Source: an uncultured Granulosicoccaceae bacterium
GTDB taxonomy: Bacteria; Pseudomonadota; Gammaproteobacteria; Granulosicoccales; Granulosicoccaceae
Reading direction: 5' to 3'
Assembly: GCA_937922945.1 (NCBI GenBank)
Contig: CAKZUP010000004.1
Span: 1 to 64,000 of the forward strand
Length of the DNA: 64,000 bases
Positions 8,927 through 18,836 of this stretch are shown here, piece by piece. The stretch's first letter is position 1; each line of letters opens with the position of its first letter. Position numbers and translations under genes: made by a program. The notes below the pieces were generated by a model. It had not been told where the DNA came from. It saw only the letters and a program-made list of their open reading frames with translations, and did no database searches.

Positions 8927-10249
8927 ATGATTGGGGTGTGTATTTTTCTGGTAGCGTTGTCGCTACTGCTGATTGGTTATCCTGTTGCCTTTACGTTTGC
9001 AGGTGTGGGTATTTTCTTCGTTATCATGTTCGCTGAGCCCTCTCAGCTTGCGCAAATTCCTTATCGATTTTATTCAACTATGGGTGACAATGGCGAGGGT
9101 GTCGTGCTTATGGCAATACCTTTGTTCATTTTTATGGGGCTGATACTACAACGTACCGGACTGGCTGAACAATTGCTTGTTTCGATGGCTAAATTATTTG
9201 GTTCTGTACGTGGAGGCCTGGCGGTTTCAACGGTTTTAGTCGGCACGTTGCTAGCGGCGTCTACCGGTGTTGTTGGTGCAAGTGTTGTTGCGATGGGTTT
9301 GATTTCGTTACCGGTGATGCTCAGATACGGTTATGACAACAGACTATCTGCAGGGACTATATGTGCCTCTGGTACGCTTGGACAACTTATACCACCGTCC
9401 ATCGTTCTAATCGTACTAAGCGACGTATTGAATGTCCCGGTCGGTGATCTGTTTGCAGCTGCATTAAAGCCGGGGTTGTTTCTTGTATTCTGTTATATCC
9501 TCTATGTTGTGATCTATTCCTTTATTCGCAAAGATGTTGCACCAGCGATGCCTGAAGAGGTGGCCGGTACCACAAAAACGAAGCTAATTATTGACGCGTT
9601 GAAGGCAATAATTCCGCCTATAGTGCTTGTTTTGGTTGTTCTTGGATCGATATTTACGGGTATCGCAACACCAACTGAATCATCAGCATTAGGGTGCATT
9701 GGCGCAGTATTATTGTCGCTGCTTTACGGAAAGTTTTCATTTAAGTTGGTTTGGAGTAGTGCCAACGAAACAGTCAAAATAACTGCGATGGTTTTCACAG
9801 TGCTATTGGGCGCATCAGTATTTTCCATGGGGTTTTCGTATACTGGTGGCGAAGAAGAGATTGAGCATTTATTGCTGTCTATACCCGGTGAAACCTGGGG
9901 ATTTTTGCTCTTCACAATGTTGCTTATAATGGTGCTCGGGTTTTTTCTCGACTACATTGAAATTTCCTATATTGTGCTACCTCTGATTTATACTGTTATT
10001 GAACACTTGGAAATTAATCTTGTCTGGTTTGCAATTTTAGTTGCTATGAATTTGCAAACATCGTTTTTGACGCCACCGTTTGGATTTGCATTGTTCTATC
10101 TGAAGGGTGTAGCACCCAAGGGGTTTTCTACAGTAGATATATACAAAGGCGTGCTACCCTTTATCGCTATCCAAATTTCTGTGCTGCTGGTATTGATTCT
10201 GTATCCCGAGTTTTTCGGTCTTACCCGGCAGGCGGTTAACCTATGGTAG
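8927..10249 (+). CDS. dctM: TRAP transporter large permease subunit (DctM)
   Basis: 440 residues, strongly hydrophobic, of usual DctM length with about 12 membrane segments. Typical conserved stretches are visible: MAIPLFIFMGLIL near the first third, TGVVGASVVAMGLISLPVML, GTLGQLIPPSIVLI, and TPPFGFALFYLKGVAP near the end. It forms the ion-coupled translocation channel with DctQ. Third gene of the transporter operon. Confidence 0.94.
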   Translation: MIGVCIFLVALSLLLIGYPVAFTFAGVGIFFVIMFAEPSQLAQIPYRFYSTMGDNGEGVVLMAIPLFIFMGLILQRTGLAEQLLVSMAKLFGSVRGGLAVSTVLVGTLLAASTGVVGASVVAMGLISLPVMLRYGYDNRLSAGTICASGTLGQLIPPSIVLIVLSDVLNVPVGDLFAAALKPGLFLVFCYILYVVIYSFIRKDVAPAMPEEVAGTTKTKLIIDALKAIIPPIVLVLVVLGSIFTGIATPTESSALGCIGAVLLSLLYGKFSFKLVWSSANETVKITAMVFTVLLGASVFSMGFSYTGGEEEIEHLLLSIPGETWGFLLFTMLLIMVLGFFLDYIEISYIVLPLIYTVIEHLEINLVWFAILVAMNLQTSFLTPPFGFALFYLKGVAPKGFSTVDIYKGVLPFIAIQISVLLVLILYPEFFGLTRQAVNLW

Positions 10250-10363
10250 TCATGTTTTAACGTGGCGTGCGTATTAAGGTTGCCTGAGAAAATTGCTCAA
10301 CTGATCAAATAGGTGTGCGTTTTTATAAAATGCTGAATTCTGTTAAATGGTCTGGTTTGTAAA

Positions 10364-11758
10364 ATGAGTCTTCGTCAAAAAATAGTTTTACTAACCGTTA
10401 TCCCCATGTTGGTGGGCATGCTTGTGCTCGCTTTGCTCATCAATAGTCAAACTCGACAATTATCTTCAGAATTATCTGGTGTGTTTAATAACGCGTTGCT
10501 TGACGTGAATCAGGAGGAGCTTCGCAAAGTCACAAAGATGGCCCGCTCGTCTTTAACTCCTTTAATAGATAACACCGATTTAAGCGAACGTGAAAAAAAG
10601 GAGGAGGCGAAGCGGGTAATATCGAACCTTGCTTACGCAAACGATGGCTATTTTTTCGTTTACAACGTCGATGGCGAGAATATTGTCCACCCGAAGCAGC
10701 CCTATAGAATAGGGAAAAACTGGTTAGCTTTAACAGACAGTGAAGGTAAACCAATTATTCAGGAGCTGATATCCCAAGCTCGGCTCGGTGGTGGATTCAC
10801 TGAGTATCTTTGGGAGCAGCCTTCTACCGGATTAATAACTCGCAAATTAGGCTATTCTGAATTGATTCCCGAGTGGGATTGGGTTGTGGGTACCGGTGTT
10901 TACATCGATGATATCGATCTTCAGTTGGCTAATATCGATCAGGTGTTTAACGAGCAAATACAATCAACTACGTTAGGGGTTCTGGGTATTGCCTTAGCCG
11001 TTGTGGTAGCGGTTGTATTGTGCGGCTTAGCCTTGCAGATAAATGAGTTGAAGTCGGCCGACACTAAACTGCTTTCGCTCACCAAGCGAGTAATGAACAC
11101 GCAAGATGAAGAGCGACGGCGCGTTTCCAGAGAGTTGCATGATGGTATTAGCCAAAGACTCGTGGCGGTAAAGTACTCTTTGGAAGAGGCGAGATTGGCC
11201 GTTGAGTCTTCACAAACGCAAAGTGCACAGCTTATTCGTGCTGGTGAAGAAAATATCGATGAAACGCTATCAGAAGTAAGAAGGATGGCGCGCGATCTTC
11301 ATCCTAGTATTCTTGATGATCTCGGTTTAATGGTGGCGATAGAATCGCTAGTGGAGCAGTTTGAACACAGAACAGGTATCGATGTGACATTAAATAGGGT
11401 GCCATTTCGAAACCTGCTTGAAACAGCAGCAAAAACCGCGCTGTACAGAGTGACTCAGGAAGCGTTAAGTAATATTGAACGGCATTCGTTGGCATCGAAA
11501 GTATCAATCTCATTTGAGATTCAAAAAGAATGGTTTCAATTAACTATCGCTGACAACGGTAAAGGCTTTGAAAAAAATGCATTGTCGCGAAAGCAGCCAG
11601 CCGATTATGGTCTTGGGTTACGTAATATGGCCGAACGAATGGGGTACTTCAAGGGACGATTCGAAATAGAGTCTTCAGTATCAGGAACGATTATCCACGC
11701 AGCAATACCACGCTCATCATTATCACTCCCATCAATGGCAATTCACGCAACGTCATGA
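10364..11758 (+). CDS. Cache-domain sensor histidine kinase (NarL/LuxR-system type)
   Basis: 464 residues. An N-terminal membrane helix (about 8-26) is followed by a periplasmic single Cache-type domain (about 40-200; NDGYFFVYNVDGENIVHP, GKNWLALTD, PEWDWVVGTGVYIDDI), a second helix (about 205-225) and a HisKA_3 dimerisation domain with RVSRELHDGISQ (His259). An HATPase domain follows (NIERHS, DNGKGF, GLGLRNMAERM). Cache domains of this type bind small organic acids. The gene directly follows a TRAP operon, so it may sense the same substrate. It overlaps the response regulator start by four bases. Confidence 0.9.
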   Translation: MSLRQKIVLLTVIPMLVGMLVLALLINSQTRQLSSELSGVFNNALLDVNQEELRKVTKMARSSLTPLIDNTDLSEREKKEEAKRVISNLAYANDGYFFVYNVDGENIVHPKQPYRIGKNWLALTDSEGKPIIQELISQARLGGGFTEYLWEQPSTGLITRKLGYSELIPEWDWVVGTGVYIDDIDLQLANIDQVFNEQIQSTTLGVLGIALAVVVAVVLCGLALQINELKSADTKLLSLTKRVMNTQDEERRRVSRELHDGISQRLVAVKYSLEEARLAVESSQTQSAQLIRAGEENIDETLSEVRRMARDLHPSILDDLGLMVAIESLVEQFEHRTGIDVTLNRVPFRNLLETAAKTALYRVTQEALSNIERHSLASKVSISFEIQKEWFQLTIADNGKGFEKNALSRKQPADYGLGLRNMAERMGYFKGRFEIESSVSGTIIHAAIPRSSLSLPSMAIHATS

Positions 11759-12399
11759 GCACAGTGAATACGTTGAATCCAATAAGAACACTGATAGTAG
11801 ACGATCACCCTTTGGTGCGTGATGGCTTACGTGCGCGATTTAATCGATCGGATGAAGTGCTGGTTGTGGGTGAGGCATGTGATGGTAAACAAGCGCTGGA
11901 AAAAGTATTGGAGTTAGAACCAACCGTTGTGCTGCTTGATATCAATATGCCAACAATGAATGGAATGCAGGCGGCTGAAGCCATACTGGATGTAGCGCCC
12001 GATGTACTCATACTGGTGCTCAGTATGCATGACGACAGAGAGTATGTGGCGCAAATGCTTGAGTTGGGCGCAAGAGGGTATGTTTTAAAAAGTGCCTCTG
12101 CGGAGGAAATGTTCAATGCAATAAAAGCAATACATTCTGGCGGAATCTACTATAGCCCGTCTATCGCTTTCACCCTAGCCACTAAGCCAGCCCCGGAGAC
12201 ACACGGGTTATCTGACCGAGAACAGGTTATCCTTGGATTATTGGCCAATGGCTTGAGTAGTAAAGCCTGTGCTGCCAAGCTACATATCAGCCCACGCACC
12301 GTGGAGACTCATCGTCGTAACATAAAAAGAAAGCTTGGGCTAAAATCGATGCCGGCACTCATCCGATACGCGATTGATGCCGGTCTTGGGGCGGAGTAG
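11755..12399 (+). CDS. NarL/FixJ-type response regulator
   Basis: 214 residues: receiver domain with acidic pocket at D16-D17, phospho-acceptor Asp62 in LLDINMP and Lys in YVLKSAS, then a LuxR-type HTH (about 150-214: LSDREQVILGLLANGLSSKACAAKLHISPRTVETHRRNI). It overlaps the Cache kinase by an ATGA junction and is its cognate regulator. The TRAP operon upstream is the obvious candidate target. It converges on the RND pump gene with only 12 bases between stops. Confidence 0.93.
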   Translation: MSTVNTLNPIRTLIVDDHPLVRDGLRARFNRSDEVLVVGEACDGKQALEKVLELEPTVVLLDINMPTMNGMQAAEAILDVAPDVLILVLSMHDDREYVAQMLELGARGYVLKSASAEEMFNAIKAIHSGGIYYSPSIAFTLATKPAPETHGLSDREQVILGLLANGLSSKACAAKLHISPRTVETHRRNIKRKLGLKSMPALIRYAIDAGLGAE

Positions 12400-12411
12400 T
12401 TGCAAAGCTTG

Positions 12412-15400
12412 CTAACTGGTTGATGGTGCTGGTTGTGCGGTAATTTTAGCTTTTCGCTTCAGCATACGTTTATGTTTATTAATAGTTCGCCTGGCACTGA
12501 CCTTTGCACCCAACACCAATAAGCACGGCGTTAAGAACAACGTGAGTAGTGTTGTAAAAGCCAGTCCACCTGCTATTGCGCTAGCCAGTTGAGTCCACCA
12601 TTGCGTTGACGGAGCACCGATTGACACTTCACGAGAAATGAAGTTGATATTCATCGATAGCACCATTGGCATCAGGCCAAGAATAGTGGTTAGCGCTGTA
12701 AGAAAAACGGGGCGGGCGCGAACAGAGCCTGTCAACATGGCAGCATCAAGTGCCGAGGAGCCTGCGTTACGAAATTTGTTGTAGGTATCGATAAGAACGA
12801 TGTTGTTATTTACCACAATACCCGCCAGAGCAATTATGCCAATGCCCACCATCACAATGCCAAAAGTTTGTCCGGTAACCAATAGTCCGATTAATACCCC
12901 AGACGTTGAAAATAGAATAGCGCTGAGCACCAGTGTTGCCTGATACAAACTGTTGAATTGCGTAACCAGTATGATCATCATGAAAAAGATGGCTGAAATA
13001 AAAGCTGTGATCAAAAACACCATGGCTTCCTGTTGCTCTTGTGCTTCACCTTTGAATACCACTGATACATCCGGATCGACTGGGCCTGACAGTAATTGCT
13101 TTTCAAGCGCTTTCTTTTGCGCATCGGGCAAGAACCCTTCTGCAACGTCAGACTGAATAGTGATAACTCGCTTGCCATCAACACGGTTTATAACACCCGT
13201 TTTGGTAGCGGGGGATAACGACACAAAGTTTGAGATCGGCACCATGCCCTGATTGGTTAGCACACGTAGATCGGTAATTTGATCAAGGTTTCTCTGCTCG
13301 ACAGGGTAGCGCATGCGTATATCCAGCTCATCCGTCGCATCATCTGGCCGGTAACCCGCAACGCGAATGCCGGATGTTATAAGCTGTACTGCATTACCGA
13401 TGAGCGCAATGTTTGCACCATAGCGTGCGGCTTGTTCACGATTAACGTTTAAGCGCCACTCGATACCGGGTAGTGGTCGGTTGTCTTCAATACCTGAAAA
13501 CCCGCCAACGCTGTCCATTTGTTCACGGATATAATCTACTGCGGCATAAAGTTTTTCGGTCGATGATGCGCTGACTTGTACGTTGATGGGTTTGCCACCA
13601 CCACCTGGGCCGCCTTCGTTTTTCAAAAATTCGATTTGCACGCCAGCGATATCGGCAACCAGCTCTTCCATGTCGGCAATGAGTTCAACCGCCTTTGGTC
13701 GCTTGTTCCAGTCTTTTAGCTCGAGTGAAATGTTGCCTATAACGTCGCCGCCGACTTGTGAATCTTGTGAATCACTGCCAGTTCGCGTGTAGACAGATTT
13801 AAATGCATCGTTTCCAATAAGTAGATTTTCTACACGGGCAAGAATTTTATCCTGTTCATAGATTGAGAGATCGCCACGTGCGTGGACTTTAGCAATAAGC
13901 GATTCGGGTTCGATATCTGGGAAAAATTCAACACCTTTACCTAAAGCACCATAAACAGCGTAGCTAAGAATGGTAAACAGAAGTACTGCGACCAAAGTAT
14001 ATGCAGGGTAGTGCAATAGTTTATCGAGCACTTTCAGGTAAGCTGCGCGAGCACCACTGGATGCGTTGATAACATCCTGCGCGATAATTTCGCTGGTCTC
14101 TGACGAGCCGTCTGGATTCATCAGTACCCGTTTCAGTTTTGCCTGTTTAGAATTGTCTGCGTTTTCGGCGGTGGTGCTTTTTTCCGGCTCTCTGCCAATA
14201 ATCTTGCCTATCACAGGAATAAAAATCAGAGCCATTGCCAATGATGCGAGCAAGCACGAAATAACCGTAATGGGCATATACCGCATGAACTGACCTATCA
14301 GGCCGGGCCAGAACAACAAAGGTGCAAATACCGCAAGCGTTGTGAACGTGGATGCAATGATTGGCCATGCCATGCGTTTCGATGCGTTCGCGTAGGCATC
14401 GGCTTTTGCCATGCCTTGAGTCAGGTTTCGATCAGCCAGTTCAGAAACGATAATAGCGCCATCAACCAGCATGCCGACAACCAGAATAAGGCTGAACAAT
14501 ACGATGACATTCATGGTGAACCCCATGGCGTTAATAACCATGATTCCAGCCAGAAACGAACCCGGTATGGCGAACCCAACCAGTATGGAGGAGCGTATTC
14601 CCAGCGCTGCCATGATAACGATCATAACCAGCACCACGCCTGATATCACGTTGTTCTGCAAGTCGCTGAGCATCTCTTTGGTTTGCTTCGATTTATCCTG
14701 ATGAAAACCAATTTCCAGTGTGCCAGGCAATAGTTTTTGTTTCTCTTCAATGGTTGCCCGTACCGAGTCGATGGTTTCAATAATGTTCGCGCCTAATCGT
14801 TTGCTTATTTCAAGCACCAATGTTGGCTGACCATCGAGTCGTGCAAAGCTTCTGGGGTCTTTGAATGTACGGCGAATGTTGGCAACATCGCGTAAGGTCA
14901 CCACGGCATTCTCGGTAACCTTGACAGGCATGTTCATGACATCGTCCATGTTTTCAATAATGCCAGGAACCTTTAGCACCATGCGTCCGGCACCGGTATC
15001 AATAGCGCCAGCTGCAACCAGTAAATTGTTATTGCTGATTAAGCTAAACAAAGAGTTGAAGTCGACTTGATAAGTTTCCATGATGTTTGGATCGACTTCT
15101 ATTTCGAGCACTTCTTCGCGCTCACCTGCGATATCTGCTTCGAGCACACCCGGAAGGGCTTCAAGCGCATCTTTTAATTCTCGGGCGATTTTTACCAGCG
15201 TGCGTTCTGGTATCGGGCCGGATAAACTGATATTGAGTACTGGGAACAGGGCAATGTTAATTTCGTTTACGGTGGGTTCATCGGTTTCGGCCGGTAACTT
15301 CGACTTAGCCGCATCGACTTTTTCACGTACATCGAGAAGGGCTGTGTCGCCATCGAACCCTGCATCGAATTCCAGTAGTACGGATGCATGTCCTTCGCTG

Positions 15401-15654
15401 GCGGTACTGCGCATCTCCTTTATACCTGTGATGCTTTGTAGCTCTTTCTCCATTGGTCTGACCAACAGACGCTCTGCATCTTCAGGGGAAATGCCGTCGT
15501 GGTTCATTGACACATACATAATGGGAATCGGTACATCCGGTTCCGATTCTTTGGGTATGTTGTTATAGGCAACAATGCCTGCGCCGATAAGAAACACCAG
15601 CAACATTAATACGGTGCGGCTGCGGTCGAATGCTGCACTGATAAGGGCGTGCAT
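12412..15654 (-). CDS. RND efflux transporter permease subunit
   Basis: 1080 residues, the usual length for an AcrB-like inner-membrane pump. The N-terminal helix (TVLMLLVFLIGAGIVAY) is followed by a large porter domain with PVLNISLSGPIPERTL. The membrane half has VVGMLVDGAIIVSELADRN with the proton-relay Asp. A second porter repeat (GGPGGGGKPINVQVSAS) and a second membrane half (GIGIIALAGIVVNNNIVLIDTYNK) follow. Substrate cannot be predicted; the sequence resembles the broad hydrophobe/amphiphile group more than metal pumps. The start follows the stop of the fusion-protein gene without any gap (TAGATG), so the two are translationally coupled. No outer-membrane channel gene is adjacent. Confidence 0.93.
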   Translation of the reverse strand: MHALISAAFDRSRTVLMLLVFLIGAGIVAYNNIPKESEPDVPIPIMYVSMNHDGISPEDAERLLVRPMEKELQSITGIKEMRSTASEGHASVLLEFDAGFDGDTALLDVREKVDAAKSKLPAETDEPTVNEINIALFPVLNISLSGPIPERTLVKIARELKDALEALPGVLEADIAGEREEVLEIEVDPNIMETYQVDFNSLFSLISNNNLLVAAGAIDTGAGRMVLKVPGIIENMDDVMNMPVKVTENAVVTLRDVANIRRTFKDPRSFARLDGQPTLVLEISKRLGANIIETIDSVRATIEEKQKLLPGTLEIGFHQDKSKQTKEMLSDLQNNVISGVVLVMIVIMAALGIRSSILVGFAIPGSFLAGIMVINAMGFTMNVIVLFSLILVVGMLVDGAIIVSELADRNLTQGMAKADAYANASKRMAWPIIASTFTTLAVFAPLLFWPGLIGQFMRYMPITVISCLLASLAMALIFIPVIGKIIGREPEKSTTAENADNSKQAKLKRVLMNPDGSSETSEIIAQDVINASSGARAAYLKVLDKLLHYPAYTLVAVLLFTILSYAVYGALGKGVEFFPDIEPESLIAKVHARGDLSIYEQDKILARVENLLIGNDAFKSVYTRTGSDSQDSQVGGDVIGNISLELKDWNKRPKAVELIADMEELVADIAGVQIEFLKNEGGPGGGGKPINVQVSASSTEKLYAAVDYIREQMDSVGGFSGIEDNRPLPGIEWRLNVNREQAARYGANIALIGNAVQLITSGIRVAGYRPDDATDELDIRMRYPVEQRNLDQITDLRVLTNQGMVPISNFVSLSPATKTGVINRVDGKRVITIQSDVAEGFLPDAQKKALEKQLLSGPVDPDVSVVFKGEAQEQQEAMVFLITAFISAIFFMMIILVTQFNSLYQATLVLSAILFSTSGVLIGLLVTGQTFGIVMVGIGIIALAGIVVNNNIVLIDTYNKFRNAGSSALDAAMLTGSVRARPVFLTALTTILGLMPMVLSMNINFISREVSIGAPSTQWWTQLASAIAGGLAFTTLLTLFLTPCLLVLGAKVSARRTINKHKRMLKRKAKITAQPAPSTS

Positions 15655-16743
15655 CTAACTGGCCTCTTGCGCCACGGGTTCGCTCTTTACCGGATCGACC
15701 TTCTGGCCGGGTTTGACAAAGCCCTGACCTAGCGTAATGACACGACTGTTGTCAGGAATGCCGGTTACCCATGCACCGTTCAAGGATGAACTGATAAGCG
15801 TTATGGGGGTGAACACGACCTGTTGATTTTCATCGATGGTTTTCACGCCTAAGTCGCCGTTGTCGCCGAGGGAAAGCGCTGAAGGTGAAATAAACACGGC
15901 TTCAACCTGTTCAACCGGCACAATAAGCGATGCGCTGACGCCAGCGGCAAATTTACCATCCACGTTATCGACCTCGGCCTCAACTGAGAAACTTCGGCTG
16001 TTACTATCGGCTAGCGATGAAATAAACGTGAGTTTACCGGGTAACTCTTCACCGGTGATAAGCTTCACTTTTATGGCCTTACCAAGTTCGAGTTGGGCAA
16101 GTGTTTGCTGTGCGGCCTGTGCGGAGACAATGAAGCCGCCATTATCAACCAGCTCGGCGACAAAGGCTCCACGATCAATCATTTCACCTTCTTCAACGGG
16201 CAGTGAATTTATAACGCCCGAGAATGGCGCTACTATTTGTGTGTTTTCGATGTCGCGTTGAATGCGGTCCAGCTGGGCTCTTGCGCTGGCCAATTGTGCT
16301 TGTGTTTGTTCTAGTTGTACTTGTGACTGAAGGCCTTTTTCGCGCAAGGAAGTTGCAGCTTTTTGCTGGCTGCGTGCTGTTTGGAGCTGAGCCTGTGCTT
16401 CGCGCAAGTCGGTATCCCGGCCATCTAGCGATAGAGTGATAATAGTGTCACCCTCGTTTACACTTTGGCCTTTTGTGGCGTTGATGGTTTCGACGAAGCT
16501 ACTGGTTGCCGCACGCAGTTCAAGGTGCCGGCGAGGCTCTAACTGGCCCTGCAGGGTTATGTCTCTGGATTTTGGCGTGAGTGACACGTCGATATACTCG
16601 ACTTTCATTGGCGCGCTGGCTTCACTCTCCGCGCTTGCGTCTGATGCTTTTTCGTCTTCCGAATCGGAAGAGAATGCGCCACTGGCCATCCAAAGCCCAA
16701 GGGCCAGTACAAGCGCGCCCGCAGCCACATAAGAAGATTTCAT
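15655..16743 (-). CDS. RND efflux periplasmic adaptor (membrane fusion protein)
   Basis: 362 residues. An N-terminal membrane anchor is followed by an acidic linker (SDSEDEKASDASAESEAS), a biotinyl-lipoyl-like half motif (LQGQLEPRRHLELRAATSSFVETI), an alpha-hairpin coiled coil (about 115-165, Gln-rich), the second lipoyl half (IVAPFSGVINSLPVEEGEMIDRG) and beta-barrel domains. This is the standard HlyD/AcrA-type architecture linking an RND pump to an outer-membrane channel. Directly upstream of and abutting the pump gene. Confidence 0.92.
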   Translation of the reverse strand: MKSSYVAAGALVLALGLWMASGAFSSDSEDEKASDASAESEASAPMKVEYIDVSLTPKSRDITLQGQLEPRRHLELRAATSSFVETINATKGQSVNEGDTIITLSLDGRDTDLREAQAQLQTARSQQKAATSLREKGLQSQVQLEQTQAQLASARAQLDRIQRDIENTQIVAPFSGVINSLPVEEGEMIDRGAFVAELVDNGGFIVSAQAAQQTLAQLELGKAIKVKLITGEELPGKLTFISSLADSNSRSFSVEAEVDNVDGKFAAGVSASLIVPVEQVEAVFISPSALSLGDNGDLGVKTIDENQQVVFTPITLISSSLNGAWVTGIPDNSRVITLGQGFVKPGQKVDPVKSEPVAQEAS

Positions 16744-16854
16744 AATAGTGCTGTTCGCTCCGGTAAAATCCGTTCCTGATATCAGTATATATGCCCTTTG
16801 GCGCTAAATTTGATAGTGGAACAAGTCAAATGCTTCATATGCATGTTGAATTAG

Positions 16855-17709
16855 ATGACGTATAGGAAATTCATACCAATTATGCTCATTCCGCTAATAA
16901 TCGCGGGATGTTCTACGCCTGCGTCACGGTTAGATGCTGTGGCGATGAAGCATGATTTGAAACGCAGCGTTATTAGTACAAATGGGTATGATCATTTGGT
17001 CTACAAGCAGCAATTATCTGGGTTACAAGAAACGCTCCATGTGTATCTGGAAGGTGACGGCAGCCCGTGGAAGTACCGTGTTGTCACCATGCCAGATCCG
17101 ACCCCTCGTGACCCTCTGGCGCTGCGACTAATGACTCTGGATAACGGGCCAGCGGCTTATGTGGGTCGACCTTGTTACAACGGTACGTTCGCTGCTGAGG
17201 GCTGCGATGCCACCTTATGGACATCAGGGCGATACTCATCCACGGTTGTACGCAGCATGGCAGCTGCTATTGCTCAACTTGTGGAAAAGCACGGCACCAA
17301 ACACGTGGTGCTGATCGGTCATAGTGGAGGTGGAGCGCTGGCCATGTTAATCGCTGCAAAAATTCGACAGGTATCGCAAGTGGTTACAATCGCTGCTAAC
17401 CTCGATACCGATGCCTGGACCTCGCACCATGGTTATTCTCGTTTGTACACCTCATTGAACCCCGCCAAGCAGGCGCGATTACCAGAGCGAATTAAACAAT
17501 GGCATTTAGTGGGTGGGCGGGACGGCGTCGTTCCGCCATCTATAGTCAAGGGTTACGTGCGCTCGCAAGCCAATGCGTTGGGAATTTCGGTCGATAGCTT
17601 TTCACATTCCTGTTGCTGGGAAAGGGTGTGGTCATCCATTGCACGAGGTATAAGAACGAACTCACCGGGGTATTTACCGGGGAGACGATTTAAATTACCT
17701 TTCCGATAG
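16855..17709 (+). CDS. Alpha/beta hydrolase lipoprotein
   Basis: 284 residues. The signal peptide ends with the lipobox IAGC (Cys about residue 19). An alpha/beta-hydrolase fold follows, with a VYLEGDGSPW strand near residue 65, and the nucleophile elbow GHSGGGAL, in which Ser is the likely nucleophile, near residue 155. A late VGGRDGVVP segment carries the likely acid Asp, and HSCCW near the end could supply the His. Probably membrane-anchored in the periplasm. Substrate unknown. Divergent from the RND adaptor gene. Confidence 0.8.
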   Translation: MTYRKFIPIMLIPLIIAGCSTPASRLDAVAMKHDLKRSVISTNGYDHLVYKQQLSGLQETLHVYLEGDGSPWKYRVVTMPDPTPRDPLALRLMTLDNGPAAYVGRPCYNGTFAAEGCDATLWTSGRYSSTVVRSMAAAIAQLVEKHGTKHVVLIGHSGGGALAMLIAAKIRQVSQVVTIAANLDTDAWTSHHGYSRLYTSLNPAKQARLPERIKQWHLVGGRDGVVPPSIVKGYVRSQANALGISVDSFSHSCCWERVWSSIARGIRTNSPGYLPGRRFKLPFR

Positions 17710-17789
17710 TGCAGGTGTGCGAACCTATCAGTTATTGGTTTGATGCTCTCCTGCGTTACCGAAGCGGCTGTAGTTACTGCTCTAGTTTA

Positions 17790-17813
17790 TGTACTGGTTA
17801 CTGTACTGGTTGC
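17790..17813. repeat. Two tandem 12-bp repeats between convergent genes
   Basis: TGTACTGGTTAC (17790-17801) is followed at once by TGTACTGGTTGC (17802-17813), differing by one base. They sit just before the stop of the glycerophosphodiesterase gene on the opposite strand. No function is evident. Confidence 0.6.
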
Positions 17814-17814
17814 A

Positions 17815-18558
17815 TCACTCAATGTTCAATTCATTGATTAGTTTTTGCGGGTAGTCGCTGAAAACACCGTGTACACCCATGTCGAATAACGCGTGAGCCT
17901 CTGCGCTTTTATTAACCGTAAAACAATACAGTCCCAAGCCTGCTTCGGTGATGTTTTTGGCTTGTTCTGCTGTGAGCAGTGGTGCTGCAGTGTGCAAATT
18001 TCTGCACTGCAGTAATTGTGTCTGATGCTGCCAGTCGGCTGGAACGGCACAAACGATTAAGGCACGAGCAGCACCTGGCAATGTATCACGGGCTACTGCT
18101 AACGATTCTCGACTAAAGCTTGATAGTACCAGCGGTAAATCGATAGGCCAGCTTTCGCGAATAATTTCACACACCGCTAGTGCAGTAGGTTCTTCCAGAC
18201 CAGGTGTTGGTTTAATCTCTAAATTCAGACCCATTTGCAATCGAGTGAGCAAAGCAATAGCGGCTTGTAAGCGAGGCAGTGGCTCACCTTTGTATTGCTC
18301 CCAACCTGAGTCTGCGGTAAGAGAGTCAAGCTCTTCAGCAGTGTGCGCACACAGATATCCCGAGCCGCTGGTACAGCGATCAAGCGAATCATCGTGGTGG
18401 ACGAAGGGTATGTTGTCTGAACTGATTGATGCATCCAGTTCAACGCAGGTTGCACCTGATTGATGAGCCAGATTGATTGCGGCCAGTGTATTCTCAGGAG
18501 CGTCACCAGACGCACCGCGATGTGCGATAACTTTAGCCAGTACTGCTGGTTCGGTCAT
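17815..18558 (-). CDS. ugpQ: Glycerophosphodiester phosphodiesterase
   Basis: 247 residues, the size of cytoplasmic UgpQ-type enzymes, and no signal peptide. The GDPD signature is clear: IAHRGASGDAPENT (His13-Arg14), VELDASIS with metal-binding Glu and Asp, FVHHDDSLDRCTSGSGYL with the catalytic His, and LNLEIKPTP. It hydrolyses glycerophosphodiesters to glycerol-3-phosphate and an alcohol. The start overlaps the end of a small lipoprotein gene by four bases, so they are co-transcribed. The ugpQ name rests on length and cytoplasmic location only. Confidence 0.88.
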   Translation of the reverse strand: MTEPAVLAKVIAHRGASGDAPENTLAAINLAHQSGATCVELDASISSDNIPFVHHDDSLDRCTSGSGYLCAHTAEELDSLTADSGWEQYKGEPLPRLQAAIALLTRLQMGLNLEIKPTPGLEEPTALAVCEIIRESWPIDLPLVLSSFSRESLAVARDTLPGAARALIVCAVPADWQHQTQLLQCRNLHTAAPLLTAEQAKNITEAGLGLYCFTVNKSAEAHALFDMGVHGVFSDYPQKLINELNIE

Positions 18559-18836
18559 TCTGTGTTGTCTCGTGAATTGGATGCTTGTGTTTTCTGATGA
18601 AAATCAAGCTCGAAATGTGCCGTTTCAGTGTCGATCAGAAATTCTTTACGAATCTGTGCGTATTCGAGGTATTCAAGAGAGTAGCTACGATCGCAAAATG
18701 AGTTGGGTTCATTAATTCGGCAGTCTTGCTGACGCAACACTTCGTAGGTGAGCCGCTTCACATCCACTTGTACGCAACCCTGTATTGAGGACAAGAGCAG
18801 GCCAGTGCTGAGGGCATAAAATTGCTTGAAAGACAT
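18555..18836 (-). CDS. Small putative lipoprotein, family not recognised
   Basis: 93 residues. A hydrophobic N-terminus ends in IQGC (Cys about 21), a plausible lipobox, followed by a short charged domain with three more Cys at the start (CVQVDV, QQDC, SFC) and a Gln/Asn-rich tail. No known domain is recognised. It overlaps the glycerophosphodiesterase start by an ATGA junction, which is the strongest evidence that it is translated. The ATG is preceded by a poor ribosome-binding site. Confidence 0.6.
   Translation of the reverse strand: MSFKQFYALSTGLLLSSIQGCVQVDVKRLTYEVLRQQDCRINEPNSFCDRSYSLEYLEYAQIRKEFLIDTETAHFELDFHQKTQASNSRDNTE

Noticed and set aside
15080-15568. 162-codon frame antisense to the RND pump
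   Set aside because: Ser-rich shadow of a strongly supported pump gene.
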